A stretch of DNA of 64,000 bases from Candidatus Acidulidesulfobacter diazotrophicus (GCA_004195025.1 SGBB01000009.1:24832-88831), one strand, 5' to 3'. Counted from the first letter of the stretch, positions 28,062-37,825 are shown. The notes: generated by a model not told the origin, from the letters alone. Made by a program: numbers and translations.

Positions 28062-28153
28062 TCCGGATGACCGCTTCGCTCTCGGCTTATAGCCTCGTGA
28101 ATAGAAACGACATGCTTTTCTATCTTCGGAACTTTCCTGCCTGCGCAGGAATA
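28062..28153. repeat. GC-richer cluster of three small hairpins
   Basis: Within about 90 bases there are GGCT-tat-AGCC (28084-28094), ATAGAA/TTCTAT (from about 28100), and TTCCTGC-ctgc-GCAGGAA (28134-28151). The left end, GGATGACCGCTTCGC, resembles the palindrome at 916-943. Such sequence stands out in this AT-rich genome and resembles dispersed REP-type elements. It could also be part of a small RNA. No coding potential is evident. Confidence 0.45.
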
Positions 28154-28338
28154 ACTTTGCAAAAGCTAACCTATTAGATATCATTCATGTGAAAGCATAA
28201 TCCAGTATTTATCATATGTTGAAATAGTTTTAATAATTTCTGACGGTGATTTAAATTAATATTTCATTTAAACAGTAATTATATTTTGCTAAATAATTAT
28301 TTTTAGATTTAAAGTTAGATTAAAATAAATAATTTTAT

Positions 28339-28396
28339 TTATATACTGTTATATAACTTATATATACGAATATATAAGTTATATAACAGTATATAA
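28339..28396 (-). terminator. 27-bp perfect inverted repeat with 4-base loop, likely coaE terminator
   Basis: Arms 28339-28365 and 28370-28396 are perfectly complementary around ACGA. It begins 21 bases after the coaE stop (minus strand), and the sequence beyond it on that strand is A/T rich with U stretches. The simplest role is a terminator for the long minus-strand operon. Because it is a near-perfect palindrome it could also be a protein-binding or cruciform site. Confidence 0.55.
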
Positions 28397-28416
28397 CAGG
28401 ATTTTAAGATAATATA

Positions 28417-29016
28417 TCAATTATTAGTATTATTAATATTGTTAAGAAAGTTTAATAATAAGCATATTTGAGGGTTCAAAAAATTTAAACCGTAACTATT
28501 ATTGATTATAAAATGAGATTTAGAAATTTTATAAGGCTGCTTAAATTGAAACTTATTCCGATTAACAAAATCTTCATACGTAAATTTTAAGATAGCTCTC
28601 TTCAATCTTTTTGAATAATCGCAGACAACGAGAATAATTTTATCCATTTCTAGATAAAATCCTGATTCAAATATGACAGCTCCTTCAATAACAGCTACTT
28701 TTGAGTTGCAATTTAAATCTAAAATTTCTTTAGTTTTCTTTCTTAATGCAGGATAAATAATATTTTCCAAAATTTTTTTTTTAATTTTATCTGAAAAAAC
28801 AATTTGCGCAAGAATTTTTCTGTTGATGTCTTCATCTTTATTTAAAATGTTTTTGCCGAAAAAATCAACTGTTTTTTTATATTCGTCGGTATTTTTTTTT
28901 AATAGCGATTTTGATAGTTCATCAAGATTTATTGTAAGAAATCCTGCTTCTTTAAGAAAAGATAAAACAGTCGTTTTACCTGAGCATATAGAACCAGTTA
29001 AACCTATTTTTAACAA
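28417..29016 (-). CDS. coaE: Dephospho-CoA kinase CoaE
   Basis: CoaE carries out the last step of coenzyme A synthesis. The 199-residue protein has the P-loop GLTGSICSGKTT at its start, the acceptor-site NLDELSKSLL segment, and the central AVIEGAVIFESGFY and IILVVCDYSKRLKRAI segments typical of the family. The C-terminus ends in an Asn-rich tail. It is the last gene of the minus-strand run before a strong inverted repeat. Confidence 0.9.
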   Translation of the reverse strand: MLKIGLTGSICSGKTTVLSFLKEAGFLTINLDELSKSLLKKNTDEYKKTVDFFGKNILNKDEDINRKILAQIVFSDKIKKKILENIIYPALRKKTKEILDLNCNSKVAVIEGAVIFESGFYLEMDKIILVVCDYSKRLKRAILKFTYEDFVNRNKFQFKQPYKISKSHFIINNSYGLNFLNPQICLLLNFLNNINNTNN

Positions 29017-29078
29017 TTTTTTAATTTCCTATTATTAATTTATATCTATATATATAATATATTATATTAATTTAAATG

Positions 29079-29855
29079 TCATAATTTTCCGATAAACGAA
29101 ACAAACCTTGAATCAGTTTTATTTTTCCGATAACTAAAATAATTATCGTTTTCATAATTGCATAGATTTATATTGTATATATTTTCTTTACGAAATCCTA
29201 AAGTTAAAAGAATATCAGAAATTAGACCTTTTAAATCAAATAAATATTCTTCAAACTTTTCAGATATATAATTATAATTTTTGGTATTAATTTGCCTTGC
29301 TTTAAAATAATTTTTATAATTTATGTTTATATTTATAAATTTTTGATATAAATCTTCCTTAACGGTATAGCAATTTTTGCAAATTCCGGGACCTATAACG
29401 ACTATAATATTTTCAAGATTTAAATTGTAGTAGCCTGCAAGCATATTTTTAGCGTTGATTAGAATATCGTTATATGTTCCGCGCCATCCGCAGTGAATAG
29501 CCCCAATAGTTTCTGAAATTTTATCGTAAAATAATAAAGGTATGCAGTCTGCAGTTTTTATACACAGCAAGTAATTTTTTAAAGATGTGAAAATCCCGTC
29601 CGCATCGCATAGTCCACTTTTTCTCGAAAATTTTTTTATATCCTGTTCTTCAATAGAAAGAACGGTATTGCCATGAACCTGATTTAATTCTGCAATATTT
29701 ATATCGTTTGCATTTTTAATAGAATAATTTAATTTTATTTCTTTTAAAAGATTAAACCTTTCATTTATGTTTTTTGTTTGAAAATCAATTTTTTTATCTC
29801 CAAAACCAAAAACAAGGTTGTCATTAATATTAAATTTTTTATTTAAAAATATCAT
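29079..29855 (-). CDS. pgeF: PgeF/YfiH family protein (multicopper polyphenol oxidase-like)
   Basis: Members of this family (formerly DUF152/laccase domain) act in peptidoglycan editing in E. coli, and some have purine nucleoside activity. Evidence: NQVHGNTV, the region ADGIFTS followed by CIKTADCIPLLFYD, and AIHCGWRGTYNDI, which hold the conserved His/Cys metal ligands. At 258 residues the length is normal. It overlaps the rluD stop by 4 bases, and rluD-pgeF pairs are common in proteobacteria. Confidence 0.9.
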   Translation of the reverse strand: MIFLNKKFNINDNLVFGFGDKKIDFQTKNINERFNLLKEIKLNYSIKNANDINIAELNQVHGNTVLSIEEQDIKKFSRKSGLCDADGIFTSLKNYLLCIKTADCIPLLFYDKISETIGAIHCGWRGTYNDILINAKNMLAGYYNLNLENIIVVIGPGICKNCYTVKEDLYQKFINININYKNYFKARQINTKNYNYISEKFEEYLFDLKGLISDILLTLGFRKENIYNINLCNYENDNYFSYRKNKTDSRFVSFIGKL

Positions 29856-30796
29856 ATCATATTATATTCGGTATCTTTAAGTCCCCATAACATATCTTGC
29901 GGAGGTTTTGCAATAAAAATCATAATTTCACTGGTTTTTGGGTGCAAAAAAGATATTTTATATGCATGAAGCATTTGTCTATCAATAAAGTTAAATTTTT
30001 TAAATTCATTTTTATTTCTAATTTCGGTTTTCTTATAAACCTTATCTCCTAATATCGGGTGACCTGCTTCTAACATAGAGACTCTGATTTGATGAGTTCT
30101 GCCCGTAAGAGGATTTATTTCTAAAAGACTTATAATGCCGTCTATAGTTTTTACCGTTTTAAATGAAGTAGCCGAATGTTTACCTTTAGTCTTTGATAGT
30201 TTCATTTTAATTTTATTTTTAGGATCTCTTTCAATAAATCCTTCAATATTTCCGGTACGTTCCTGAAAAACACCGTAAACAAAAGCTATATAAGTTTTTT
30301 TAATAATTCTATTTTTAAATTGCATCGCAAGTGCATTATGCGATTCATCATTCTTTGCGATTAGCATAATTCCCGACGTGTCTTTATCTAATCTGTGAAC
30401 TATACCAGGTCTTTCAATGCCCCCTATGCCTGAAAGATTAGATATTTTACCGACTAAAGCGTTAACTAAGGTTTTTTCGTATTCTCCTTTAGACGGATGT
30501 ACGCTAATACCCGCAGGCTTATTTATAACTGCAATCATATTATCTTCATAAATAATATCTATAGGAAAATCAAAAGATTTTAATGTATCTTTTCTTATTT
30601 CAGGTTCTTCTACGCTAATCAATGTGCCCGCTTTAATAATCAGCGAAGGTTTTTTTATTATTAAATTATTAACGGATACATTGCCTGCTTCAATTAATTT
30701 TTTAATAAATGATCTTGTAAAATTATTTAAATTATTTTTTAGAAATATATCTAATCTAATTTTTTCGTTAGAAGAATAAAAGGATTTCAATACCAT
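29852..30796 (-). CDS. rluD: Ribosomal large subunit pseudouridine synthase, RluD family
   Basis: The product modifies uridines in 23S rRNA. An S4 RNA-binding domain (about 10-65) is followed by the catalytic domain with GIVHRLDKDTSGIMLIAK (catalytic Asp in HRLDKDTSG) and PLTGRTHQIRVSM. The 314-residue length is usual for RluD/RluC. RluD is favoured over RluC because of its pairing with pgeF. The stop overlaps the pgeF start by 4 bases, and gpmI lies 9 bases upstream. Confidence 0.9.
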   Translation of the reverse strand: MVLKSFYSSNEKIRLDIFLKNNLNNFTRSFIKKLIEAGNVSVNNLIIKKPSLIIKAGTLISVEEPEIRKDTLKSFDFPIDIIYEDNMIAVINKPAGISVHPSKGEYEKTLVNALVGKISNLSGIGGIERPGIVHRLDKDTSGIMLIAKNDESHNALAMQFKNRIIKKTYIAFVYGVFQERTGNIEGFIERDPKNKIKMKLSKTKGKHSATSFKTVKTIDGIISLLEINPLTGRTHQIRVSMLEAGHPILGDKVYKKTEIRNKNEFKKFNFIDRQMLHAYKISFLHPKTSEIMIFIAKPPQDMLWGLKDTEYNMI

Positions 30797-30805
30797 ATCT
30801 ATATT

Positions 30806-32356
30806 TTACTCCCATAAAACGCGCCCAGTCATTTCTGTCGGTATATTAATATCTAAAAGCCTAAGTATTGTGGGTGCTATGTCGGATAATCTTCCCTGTT
30901 TTAGTTTCGGAATTTCATTTGTATAATTTGAAATTATACAAAACGGGACAGGATTAAGCGTATGGTTAGTCATAGGAGTGTCGTTATCTCCGTCTATCAT
31001 AGTTTCGGCATTTCCATGGTCTGAGGTTACTATGCAAACACCGTCATTTTTTAAAATAACGGGAATAACTTCTTTAAGAACAAAATTAACGGTTTCTACG
31101 GCTTTAACTGCAGCATCGTAATTTCCGGTATGCCCAACCATGTCGCAATTCGCAAAATTACAAACATATAAAGAATATTCATTAAGTTTTAATTTTTCAA
31201 CTAAAGCATCTTTAATTTTATAAGCGCTCATTTCAGGTATTAAATCATATGTTCTATATTCTCGAGGAGAAGGTATTAATAGTCTGTCCTCGTTTTTAAA
31301 GGGTTCTTCGCGCCCGCAATTGAAAAAATAAGTTACATGCGCATATTTTTCAGTTTCTGCTATTCTAAATTGTTTTAGATTATTATCGGAAATTACTTCA
31401 CCCAATATATTTTTATAATTTTGCGATTCAATTATATATTTATTTTTAAAGGAATCGTCATATTTTGTCATAGATATAAAATTTTTAACCGGTTTAAATG
31501 AACCTCTGTCAAAAAAATTAAATGTTTCTAAAGAAAGAGCTTCTGTTATTTCTTTTGCTCTATCTGCTCTAAAATTTATAAAAAGAACCCCGTCTTCAGT
31601 ATTAATCCTGCCGTCATTAGTATCGCCATTTTGTTTTATTATAGATGGTTTTATAAATTCATCGGTAATTCCTTGCGAATAGTTATCATTTATTGCTTCA
31701 AAAACATCATTGTATTTTTCACCTTCTAACTTTGTAAGCATATTAAAGGCAATTTGAACTCTATCCCATCTTGTATCTCTGTCCATAGCGTAAAAACGGC
31801 CAATTAAACTTGAAACCGATGCTTTTCCTCCGGTTTTTTTAATAAAGTTCAATAGTTTTTTTAGAAAAGTTTCAGAGCTTTTAGGCGGTGAATCTCTGCC
31901 GTCTAAAAAACCATGTATATAAATTTCTTTTGCATTATTTTCATAAAAAAAATTTATAAGATATAATAAATGACTCAATTCGGCATGGACTCCGCTTTCT
32001 GAAATCAAACCCATTAAATGGATTCTTCCGTTTCCCTGCTTGACTGAATTTAAAAAATTTAACAAAACATTGTTATTTTTTAAAGTATTACTTTCTATCT
32101 CTTCGTCTATTTTAGTCAGATCCTGCATTAATATTCTTCCTGCTCCTATATTCGAATGACCGACTTCCGAGTTGCCCATAGTATTATAAGGAAGCCCTAC
32201 GTCTTTTCCGTGAGCTTTTAAGGAAGTAAAAGGATATTTTTGAAAAATTTCGTTTATAAAATCAGCTTTTGCATTTTTTATAGCGTTACCATACATTTTA
32301 TCAGATAAACCGAATCCGTCAAGTATTATTAAAGCAGCGCTTTTATATTTTTTCAT
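30806..32356 (-). CDS. gpmI: 2,3-bisphosphoglycerate-independent phosphoglycerate mutase
   Basis: GpmI interconverts 3- and 2-phosphoglycerate in glycolysis using two metal ions. The 516-residue protein belongs to the alkaline phosphatase superfamily. Evidence: ALIILDGFGLS, MGNSEVGHSNIGAGR with the catalytic serine, the substrate region with HGFLDGRDSPP and RFYAMDRDTRWDR, and the C-terminal metal site NFANCDMVGHTG and VTSDHGNAETM. Its length is normal, and it has no visible oddities. Confidence 0.96.
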   Translation of the reverse strand: MKKYKSAALIILDGFGLSDKMYGNAIKNAKADFINEIFQKYPFTSLKAHGKDVGLPYNTMGNSEVGHSNIGAGRILMQDLTKIDEEIESNTLKNNNVLLNFLNSVKQGNGRIHLMGLISESGVHAELSHLLYLINFFYENNAKEIYIHGFLDGRDSPPKSSETFLKKLLNFIKKTGGKASVSSLIGRFYAMDRDTRWDRVQIAFNMLTKLEGEKYNDVFEAINDNYSQGITDEFIKPSIIKQNGDTNDGRINTEDGVLFINFRADRAKEITEALSLETFNFFDRGSFKPVKNFISMTKYDDSFKNKYIIESQNYKNILGEVISDNNLKQFRIAETEKYAHVTYFFNCGREEPFKNEDRLLIPSPREYRTYDLIPEMSAYKIKDALVEKLKLNEYSLYVCNFANCDMVGHTGNYDAAVKAVETVNFVLKEVIPVILKNDGVCIVTSDHGNAETMIDGDNDTPMTNHTLNPVPFCIISNYTNEIPKLKQGRLSDIAPTILRLLDINIPTEMTGRVLWE

Positions 32357-32490
32357 TAAATTATTATTTTATATTTATAATATGATTTATGAATTTTAAG
32401 ATAGAATTTAAGATGATTTTAATGTTTTGTTTACTTAGTTACTTAGTAGTCTTATAAAATTTATTATTAATAATTATAAATAATAATAAA

Positions 32491-33855
32491 TTATGATAAA
32501 TTAAAAATATTTTGCGATTCTTCTTTTGCAAAAGATTCATATAATGAATTTGATCTGATATTCATTGTATTCCATGAAAAGCAAGAAGGACATAAGCTTG
32601 TATAGTTTAATGAACTATAATTGCATTTAGAGCATACGAACGGTAATTTTACGGGATACTGATTTTTTAACGCTTTCCTGAAAGAAGATGATGCTTCGTT
32701 CATTTTTCCTCTTTTTAAATAGCATTCGCCGAGAAGAAGATATAATGAGCTGTCTTTAAATATAGAAGCGGGGATAGTCTTGAGATTAGATATGGCTTCA
32801 TCAACCATTTCAATGCGTACGTAAAATTTTGCAAGAAACAACCTGTATTCCCATTTTTCTGGATTATTATATATAAGTTCCTGATAAAATTTGATTATAT
32901 TTTGAGGACTGTTTATTTTAATCGCAACATCTTCCATTTTTATAATCACTGCAAAACTGTTTGTTTTTAAAAAAGCTTTCTCCCATAGTTTAAATGCATC
33001 GTTTGTTTTATCTTTTTTAACTAAAATATCGCCAAGCGATATATAAGCGCCAACAAAATATTTATCCTGAGAGATAACTTGATTAAATCTTTTTGCGGAC
33101 CTTTCTAAATCATTTTCATTTTCAAGAAGAAATTTCCCAAATTCATATTTTAATCCAGTAAGATCCCTTTCTTCTTTTTTATTAATATTTTTATCTTTGG
33201 ATTGGCTTAAAAAAAGTTTTGACATCTTATAAGCATTTTTCCATTCTGAATTTTTTATGTATAAATCTTTAAGCTGCAGTACTGCGTAAAGGTTATCGGG
33301 AGCAATTTCGACAGCTTTATTAAAAAAAGATGCCGCTTTTTCATAATTTTTATTAAGTTTATATAGATTCCCTGCTTCATTAAGCGACTTTACATTATTT
33401 CCATCTATTTCAAGTGTTTTATTAATAAATGTTTCGGCAGATTTAAAATCTCCCTTATGTTTATATATTTTAAACAATAAAAGATATGCTTTAATACTAT
33501 TTTCATATTTGGACATGTATCTCTTTAAAATATCAATTGCTTTATCGTATTGGGCTTTAATGTATAAATCTTCAGCTTTATCTATTGAGTTATCTATTTC
33601 TGTAATAATAAACTGTTTTTTGTTTTTTACCAAATTTTTTAGATAAACGGTAACATTTTTTATTAGAGTAATAATAAGAAATAACAGAATACCTATTAAA
33701 AAAGCGGCAAAAATGTAAAAAATTAAATAATAATCTACTGCGTTATGGCTTCCGGGAAGATAATGAAGCGGGATTTTTATCGGATTTAAAACATAAAGAT
33801 ATTCAAAAAAAGCAACGAGTATTAAAATTAATACAAAAAGGACTATTAAATACAT
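32491..33855 (-). CDS. Membrane-anchored TPR protein with C-terminal zinc ribbon, LapB-like
   Basis: This 454-residue protein starts with two hydrophobic segments (about 2-18 and 45-68). About eight TPR-type repeats follow (from about 85 to 400), for example YDKAIDILKRY and YEKAASFFNKAVEIAPDN. It ends with a rubredoxin-like CSKC...CPSC motif near 419-435. This arrangement matches LapB/YciM, which in E. coli tunes LpxC levels through FtsH, but LapB has one membrane helix and this has two. A LapB role would fit the many lipid A genes nearby; this is inference. It lies between rsfS and gpmI on the same strand. Confidence 0.65.
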   Translation of the reverse strand: MYLIVLFVLILILVAFFEYLYVLNPIKIPLHYLPGSHNAVDYYLIFYIFAAFLIGILLFLIITLIKNVTVYLKNLVKNKKQFIITEIDNSIDKAEDLYIKAQYDKAIDILKRYMSKYENSIKAYLLLFKIYKHKGDFKSAETFINKTLEIDGNNVKSLNEAGNLYKLNKNYEKAASFFNKAVEIAPDNLYAVLQLKDLYIKNSEWKNAYKMSKLFLSQSKDKNINKKEERDLTGLKYEFGKFLLENENDLERSAKRFNQVISQDKYFVGAYISLGDILVKKDKTNDAFKLWEKAFLKTNSFAVIIKMEDVAIKINSPQNIIKFYQELIYNNPEKWEYRLFLAKFYVRIEMVDEAISNLKTIPASIFKDSSLYLLLGECYLKRGKMNEASSSFRKALKNQYPVKLPFVCSKCNYSSLNYTSLCPSCFSWNTMNIRSNSLYESFAKEESQNIFNLS

Positions 33856-34102
33856 ATAAATTTTGTTATATATTATGTTCTTATTTAATTATTTTTAAAT
33901 TAATAATTAACATTAAAAAGAAAAAAGGTTATTTTTTAATTTTATTAAAGTTGATATATTTAAGTATATTATTAATATTTATATATAAACGCATCTTTAT
34001 AATATAATATTATTATAACTTGAGTATATTGTTAATATTCTATCAATGTATAAACTATTGTATGAATATGTATAAATATTTGCAGGCATATTTTAGTAAT
34101 AA

Positions 34103-34528
34103 TCAGTTTTTGTCTTCTACGATAAGCTCTTTAGCATCAGGCCATAAATTTTCAAGATTATAAAAAGATCTGTAAGATTCAAGAAAAATATGTATTATCA
34201 TATCGCCGTAATCCATTGCAACCCATCTTGAAGTATCAATTCCGTCAACTGCTATAGGTTTTCTTTTTACTGACGTTAAAACATTATCGGCAATAGCTGA
34301 AACCTGTCTATCGGATGTTCCGCTTGCAATAATGATAAAATCTGCAAGCTGGGAGACTTTTCTAATATCAAGAACTATAATGTTTTTTGCATTCTTATCG
34401 GATAAATAATTTATAACGGCCCTTATTTCTTTGTTAGTCCTTTTAAATTTTTCCCTTAGGATTATTTTATTACTTTTTTTATTACTTTCGATATTACTTT
34501 CAATCTTTTCTAATGTAATTGAATTCAC
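34103..34528 (-). CDS. rsfS: Ribosomal silencing factor RsfS
   Basis: RsfS (Iojap/YbeB family) binds ribosomal protein L14 and blocks subunit joining in poor growth conditions. Family features: IIVLDIRKVSQLADFIIIASGTSDRQVSAIAD as a region, and DGIDTSRWVAMDYGDMIIHIF. It has 141 residues including an N-terminal extension of about 30 charged residues; a later start is possible. It lies just downstream of nadD, the usual arrangement. Confidence 0.93.
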   Translation of the reverse strand: MNSITLEKIESNIESNKKSNKIILREKFKRTNKEIRAVINYLSDKNAKNIIVLDIRKVSQLADFIIIASGTSDRQVSAIADNVLTSVKRKPIAVDGIDTSRWVAMDYGDMIIHIFLESYRSFYNLENLWPDAKELIVEDKN

Positions 34529-34613
34529 AGATTTTATTTTTTATTATTATATAGTTTAGCTTGTTATTTATTTAGTATATAAAAATTTTTACGTTTAATT
34601 TTAATTATGCAAA

Positions 34614-35273
34614 TTACATATATATATTATTGTTTATTATATATTCAATTATATCATTTGGCAAGAGGAAACGATTAGATAATTTTTTTTTAAAATTATT
34701 TCTTATTTTTGTTGAAGATATATCTAGTTTAGTAACCTCAAACAATATTATTAATTTATTTTCAGGGGATATTATTAATCTATTGCGCGCTATATCGATT
34801 GTAATTTTATTCTGAACGGCATCAGGAATATATTTTGTAACGGCAGCTAAATTTTCATACGTTGTTTTTATATCTATGCCTCTATTAATAATTATAAAAT
34901 TAGCCATCTCAAAAAGCAAAGGGCTATTTTTCCAATTTCTTATTTCAGTAAAAGCTTCAAACCCTATAATGAAAAAAAGTTCATCGTCAAGGTATTTTTT
35001 TTTTAATTCTTTTATAGTATTGTAAGAAAAAGATATTCCGCCCCTTTTAATTTCAATATCGGACGTTTCAAATTTAGAATTGTCTTTTATAGCAATTTTT
35101 ACCATTTCAAATCTATTTTTAGAATTTTTTGCAGTTTCATTCTTGTTTGAAGTAATATTGGACGGTATAAATATTATTTTATCAAGGGGCATTCCTTCAA
35201 TAAGTTCTTCGCATGTTCTTAAGTGACCAAAATGAATAGGATTAAATGATCCGCCGAATATTCCTATCCTCAT
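34614..35273 (-). CDS. nadD: Nicotinate-nucleotide adenylyltransferase NadD
   Basis: NadD makes nicotinate adenine dinucleotide in NAD synthesis. It has the nucleotidyltransferase motif GIFGGSFNPIHFGHL at the N-terminus and the C-terminal ISSTKIRNNF matching the ISSTxIR motif. At 219 residues the length is normal. It overlaps the end of proA by 4 bases, showing coupling within the obgE-proB-proA-nadD-rsfS unit. Confidence 0.94.
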   Translation of the reverse strand: MRIGIFGGSFNPIHFGHLRTCEELIEGMPLDKIIFIPSNITSNKNETAKNSKNRFEMVKIAIKDNSKFETSDIEIKRGGISFSYNTIKELKKKYLDDELFFIIGFEAFTEIRNWKNSPLLFEMANFIIINRGIDIKTTYENLAAVTKYIPDAVQNKITIDIARNRLIISPENKLIILFEVTKLDISSTKIRNNFKKKLSNRFLLPNDIIEYIINNNIYM

Positions 35274-36541
35274 AATCTTGTCTGGTAATTTCCGAAAACC
35301 ACAAATTTTGTTGTAGTAAGTTCTTTTGCTCCCATCGGACCGTATGCATGTATTTTTGACGTAGATATGCCTATTTCTGCACCAAGTCCGAGCTCAAATC
35401 CATCATTAAATCTTGTAGATGCATTTATTAAAACGCAGGAAGAATTAACTTTTCTAATAAAATCCATTGCATTTGTATAATTTTCCGTTATTATTGCTTC
35501 AGTATGATTTGACCCGTGTTCTTTTATATGTTCAATAGCAGATTCAATACTGTTTACGGATTTGATCGATAAAATCAGGTCTAAGTATTCTTCATTCCAA
35601 TCATTTTCGGAAGCGGCAGTTATAAATTTAAATTTATTCTTAAATATATTTAAAAGATTGCCGTCAAGTCTTGTTTCTACTCCTTTGCTGTGTAATTCTT
35701 TTAATAGAACCGGCATAAATTCGTCCGTTATTTTTTCATGGACTAAAAGCGTTTCCAGAGCATTACATACGGAAGGTCTTTGAACCTTAGCGTTTATAAC
35801 AATTTTAACGGCTTTTTGGATATCACAGGCTTCATCTATGTAAATATGGCAAACCCCTTTATCATGTTTAATCACTGGAATTTTTGAGTTTTCTGTTACG
35901 AATGAAATTAATCCCTCGCCGCCTCTCGGTATTATAATATCTATATATTTTTTCTTTGATATAAGTTCCAGTACTGCCGATCGGTCGGTATAAGGAACCA
36001 TTGATATAGTCTCTTCAGGCAATTTGTTTTTTCTTAAGGCTTCTTTTATTATAGAAATTAAAGCAAGGTTAGAGTTGATAGCTTCGGAGCCTCCCCTTAA
36101 AATCGCCGCATTGCCTGATAGTAAGCAGAGTATAGAAGCGTCTATCGTGACATTTGGTCTTGATTCATAAATTATACCTATTACTCCAAGCGGAATCCGC
36201 ATTTTTCCGACCATAAGACCGTTAGGTCTTATGGATATATTTTCAATTTCACCTATAGGGTCTTTTATTTTCTTGACGTCTTCTATGGATTTAATCATTG
36301 AATCCATAGTGTTGTCGCTAATAGTCAGCCTGTCTATTAATGGTTTTTTAAGCGAATTAATTCTTGCGTTTGCTATATCTTTTAAGTTTTCCGATTTTAA
36401 AAATTCTTTTTTATCGATCAGTAATTTTTCAATATCATTAAGCAAGCTGAGTTTAATTGCACTGCTTGAATTTGCAATAAATCTGCTTGCTTCATATGTT
36501 TGCTTTGCAATAATTTCTATGCTGATATTTTGATTATCCAT
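35270..36541 (-). CDS. proA: Glutamate-5-semialdehyde dehydrogenase (gamma-glutamyl phosphate reductase)
   Basis: ProA reduces gamma-glutamyl phosphate in proline synthesis. The 423-residue aldehyde-dehydrogenase-fold protein shows PLGVIGIIYESRPNVTID, GNAAILRGGSEAI, IPRGGEGLI and the catalytic cysteine in QRPSVCNALETLLVH, then ASTRFNDGFELGLGAEIGIS. The length is normal. It follows proB and overlaps nadD. Confidence 0.95.
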   Translation of the reverse strand: MDNQNISIEIIAKQTYEASRFIANSSSAIKLSLLNDIEKLLIDKKEFLKSENLKDIANARINSLKKPLIDRLTISDNTMDSMIKSIEDVKKIKDPIGEIENISIRPNGLMVGKMRIPLGVIGIIYESRPNVTIDASILCLLSGNAAILRGGSEAINSNLALISIIKEALRKNKLPEETISMVPYTDRSAVLELISKKKYIDIIIPRGGEGLISFVTENSKIPVIKHDKGVCHIYIDEACDIQKAVKIVINAKVQRPSVCNALETLLVHEKITDEFMPVLLKELHSKGVETRLDGNLLNIFKNKFKFITAASENDWNEEYLDLILSIKSVNSIESAIEHIKEHGSNHTEAIITENYTNAMDFIRKVNSSCVLINASTRFNDGFELGLGAEIGISTSKIHAYGPMGAKELTTTKFVVFGNYQTRL

Positions 36542-36670
36542 AATTATTTGTAACCTTATATTTATATTAAGATATTAAATGTAATATTAATTTATAATAC
36601 ACCGTAAGCATAATAATAATTCAATCAGTGATCGCTTATCTCTAAAAAATTATTAATAATATTTAAAATT

Positions 36671-37825
36671 CTATAGGAGTACCATATTATTTTTATGCAC
36701 GGCTATTCCTATTCCTTTGGCATTTATGCTGTTTAATATTAATTGAATTTCGCTTGATTTTAATCCTTTAATTTTTTTTATTTCTTCAGCATCAAAATTA
36801 GATATTCCGGCGGCAATAATTTTATTTTGTTCATTAGCTATATATACTCCGTCATGTTTTTTAAAATTACCCTTAACGTCTATAATACCGCTTGCAAGCA
36901 AACTCTTATGATTGAGAAGAATGGCTTCTTCCGCGCCTTTGTCGCAGATTAACGAACCGTTTTTTTTCATGCCGAATATAAGCCAGTGTTTTTTCTTGTT
37001 AGTATCTTCGCCTGAAGATAAAATAAATGTTCCCGTGATTTTACCGTTTGAGATATCTTCAAGGACTTTTTTGTTTTTTCCTGAAGCAATAATGGTATCT
37101 ATTCCTGCTTCCGAAGCAATATAAGCCGACTCAAGTTTTGATTTCATACCCCCGGTTCCGTGAATACTTTTTGAAGTATCTTTAAAATCAGAAATAAAAT
37201 GTTTTATGTCGTCTATTATTTTTATCTGATTTGCAAATTTATCTAAAGATGGATTTTTATCATAAACCCCGTTAACATTAGATAAGATTATTAAAAGATC
37301 TGCGCATGCCAGATTTGCCGTTAGCGCAGAAAGATAATCATTATCTGAAAATTTAATTTCTTCGGTTGCTATAGTGTCGTTTTCATTAATAATAGGAACA
37401 ACATCATTTTTTAATAATTCATAAATAGTATTTCTTGCATTGGTGAATCTTTTTCTTGACGATATATCGTCTTTTGTCAAAAGAATTTGAGCAGTTTTTA
37501 TGTTGTATTTTTTAAAATAGGATGAATAAGTTTTCATAAGAAGAGATTGTCCGCAAGAAGCTAAAGCCTGTTTCTGAGGAATAGTCAAAAATTTTGCAGA
37601 TGTTTCAATATTCAGAACATTTCTTCCTGCCGCGATCGCCCCGGATGAAACTAAAATAATTTCTTTTCTTTTTAATTTTAAAGCATTAATAAACTCTGTA
37701 ATAGTTCTAAATGATGCAGGGGATAATTTACCCTCGCTGTTAATTAAAACCTGAGTTCCTATTTTTACGACTATTCTTTTTTTTAAATTAAAGAAATCAT
37801 TATTTTGATTAATAATTTCAGTCAT
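36671..37825 (-). CDS. proB: Glutamate 5-kinase ProB with PUA domain
   Basis: ProB phosphorylates glutamate as the first, feedback-controlled step of proline synthesis. The amino acid kinase domain (about 12-270) shows VVKIGTQVL, ILVSSGAIAAGRN, INENDTIA and GTGGMKSKLESAYIA. The C-terminal part (about 285-375) is a PUA domain (GSLICDKGAEEAIL, SLLASGI). The 384-residue length is normal for the PUA-containing form. It lies directly upstream of proA. Confidence 0.94.
   Translation of the reverse strand: MTEIINQNNDFFNLKKRIVVKIGTQVLINSEGKLSPASFRTITEFINALKLKRKEIILVSSGAIAAGRNVLNIETSAKFLTIPQKQALASCGQSLLMKTYSSYFKKYNIKTAQILLTKDDISSRKRFTNARNTIYELLKNDVVPIINENDTIATEEIKFSDNDYLSALTANLACADLLIILSNVNGVYDKNPSLDKFANQIKIIDDIKHFISDFKDTSKSIHGTGGMKSKLESAYIASEAGIDTIIASGKNKKVLEDISNGKITGTFILSSGEDTNKKKHWLIFGMKKNGSLICDKGAEEAILLNHKSLLASGIIDVKGNFKKHDGVYIANEQNKIIAAGISNFDAEEIKKIKGLKSSEIQLILNSINAKGIGIAVHKNNMVLL

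Larger units (their letters stand above)
27933..28416. other. 484-base gap between the rho unit and coaE
   Basis: From left to right it holds the leader of the GGDEF gene, a GC-richer hairpin cluster (28062-28153), an AT-rich stretch with nothing I can name, and a 27-bp perfect inverted repeat (28339-28396). The frame at 27986-28177 on the plus strand has no family features and crosses the hairpins, so I do not call it a gene. Confidence 0.6.

Noticed and set aside
28062..28153. tRNA or small protein gene
   Set aside because: The hairpins do not form a cloverleaf, and the frame crossing them has no family features.
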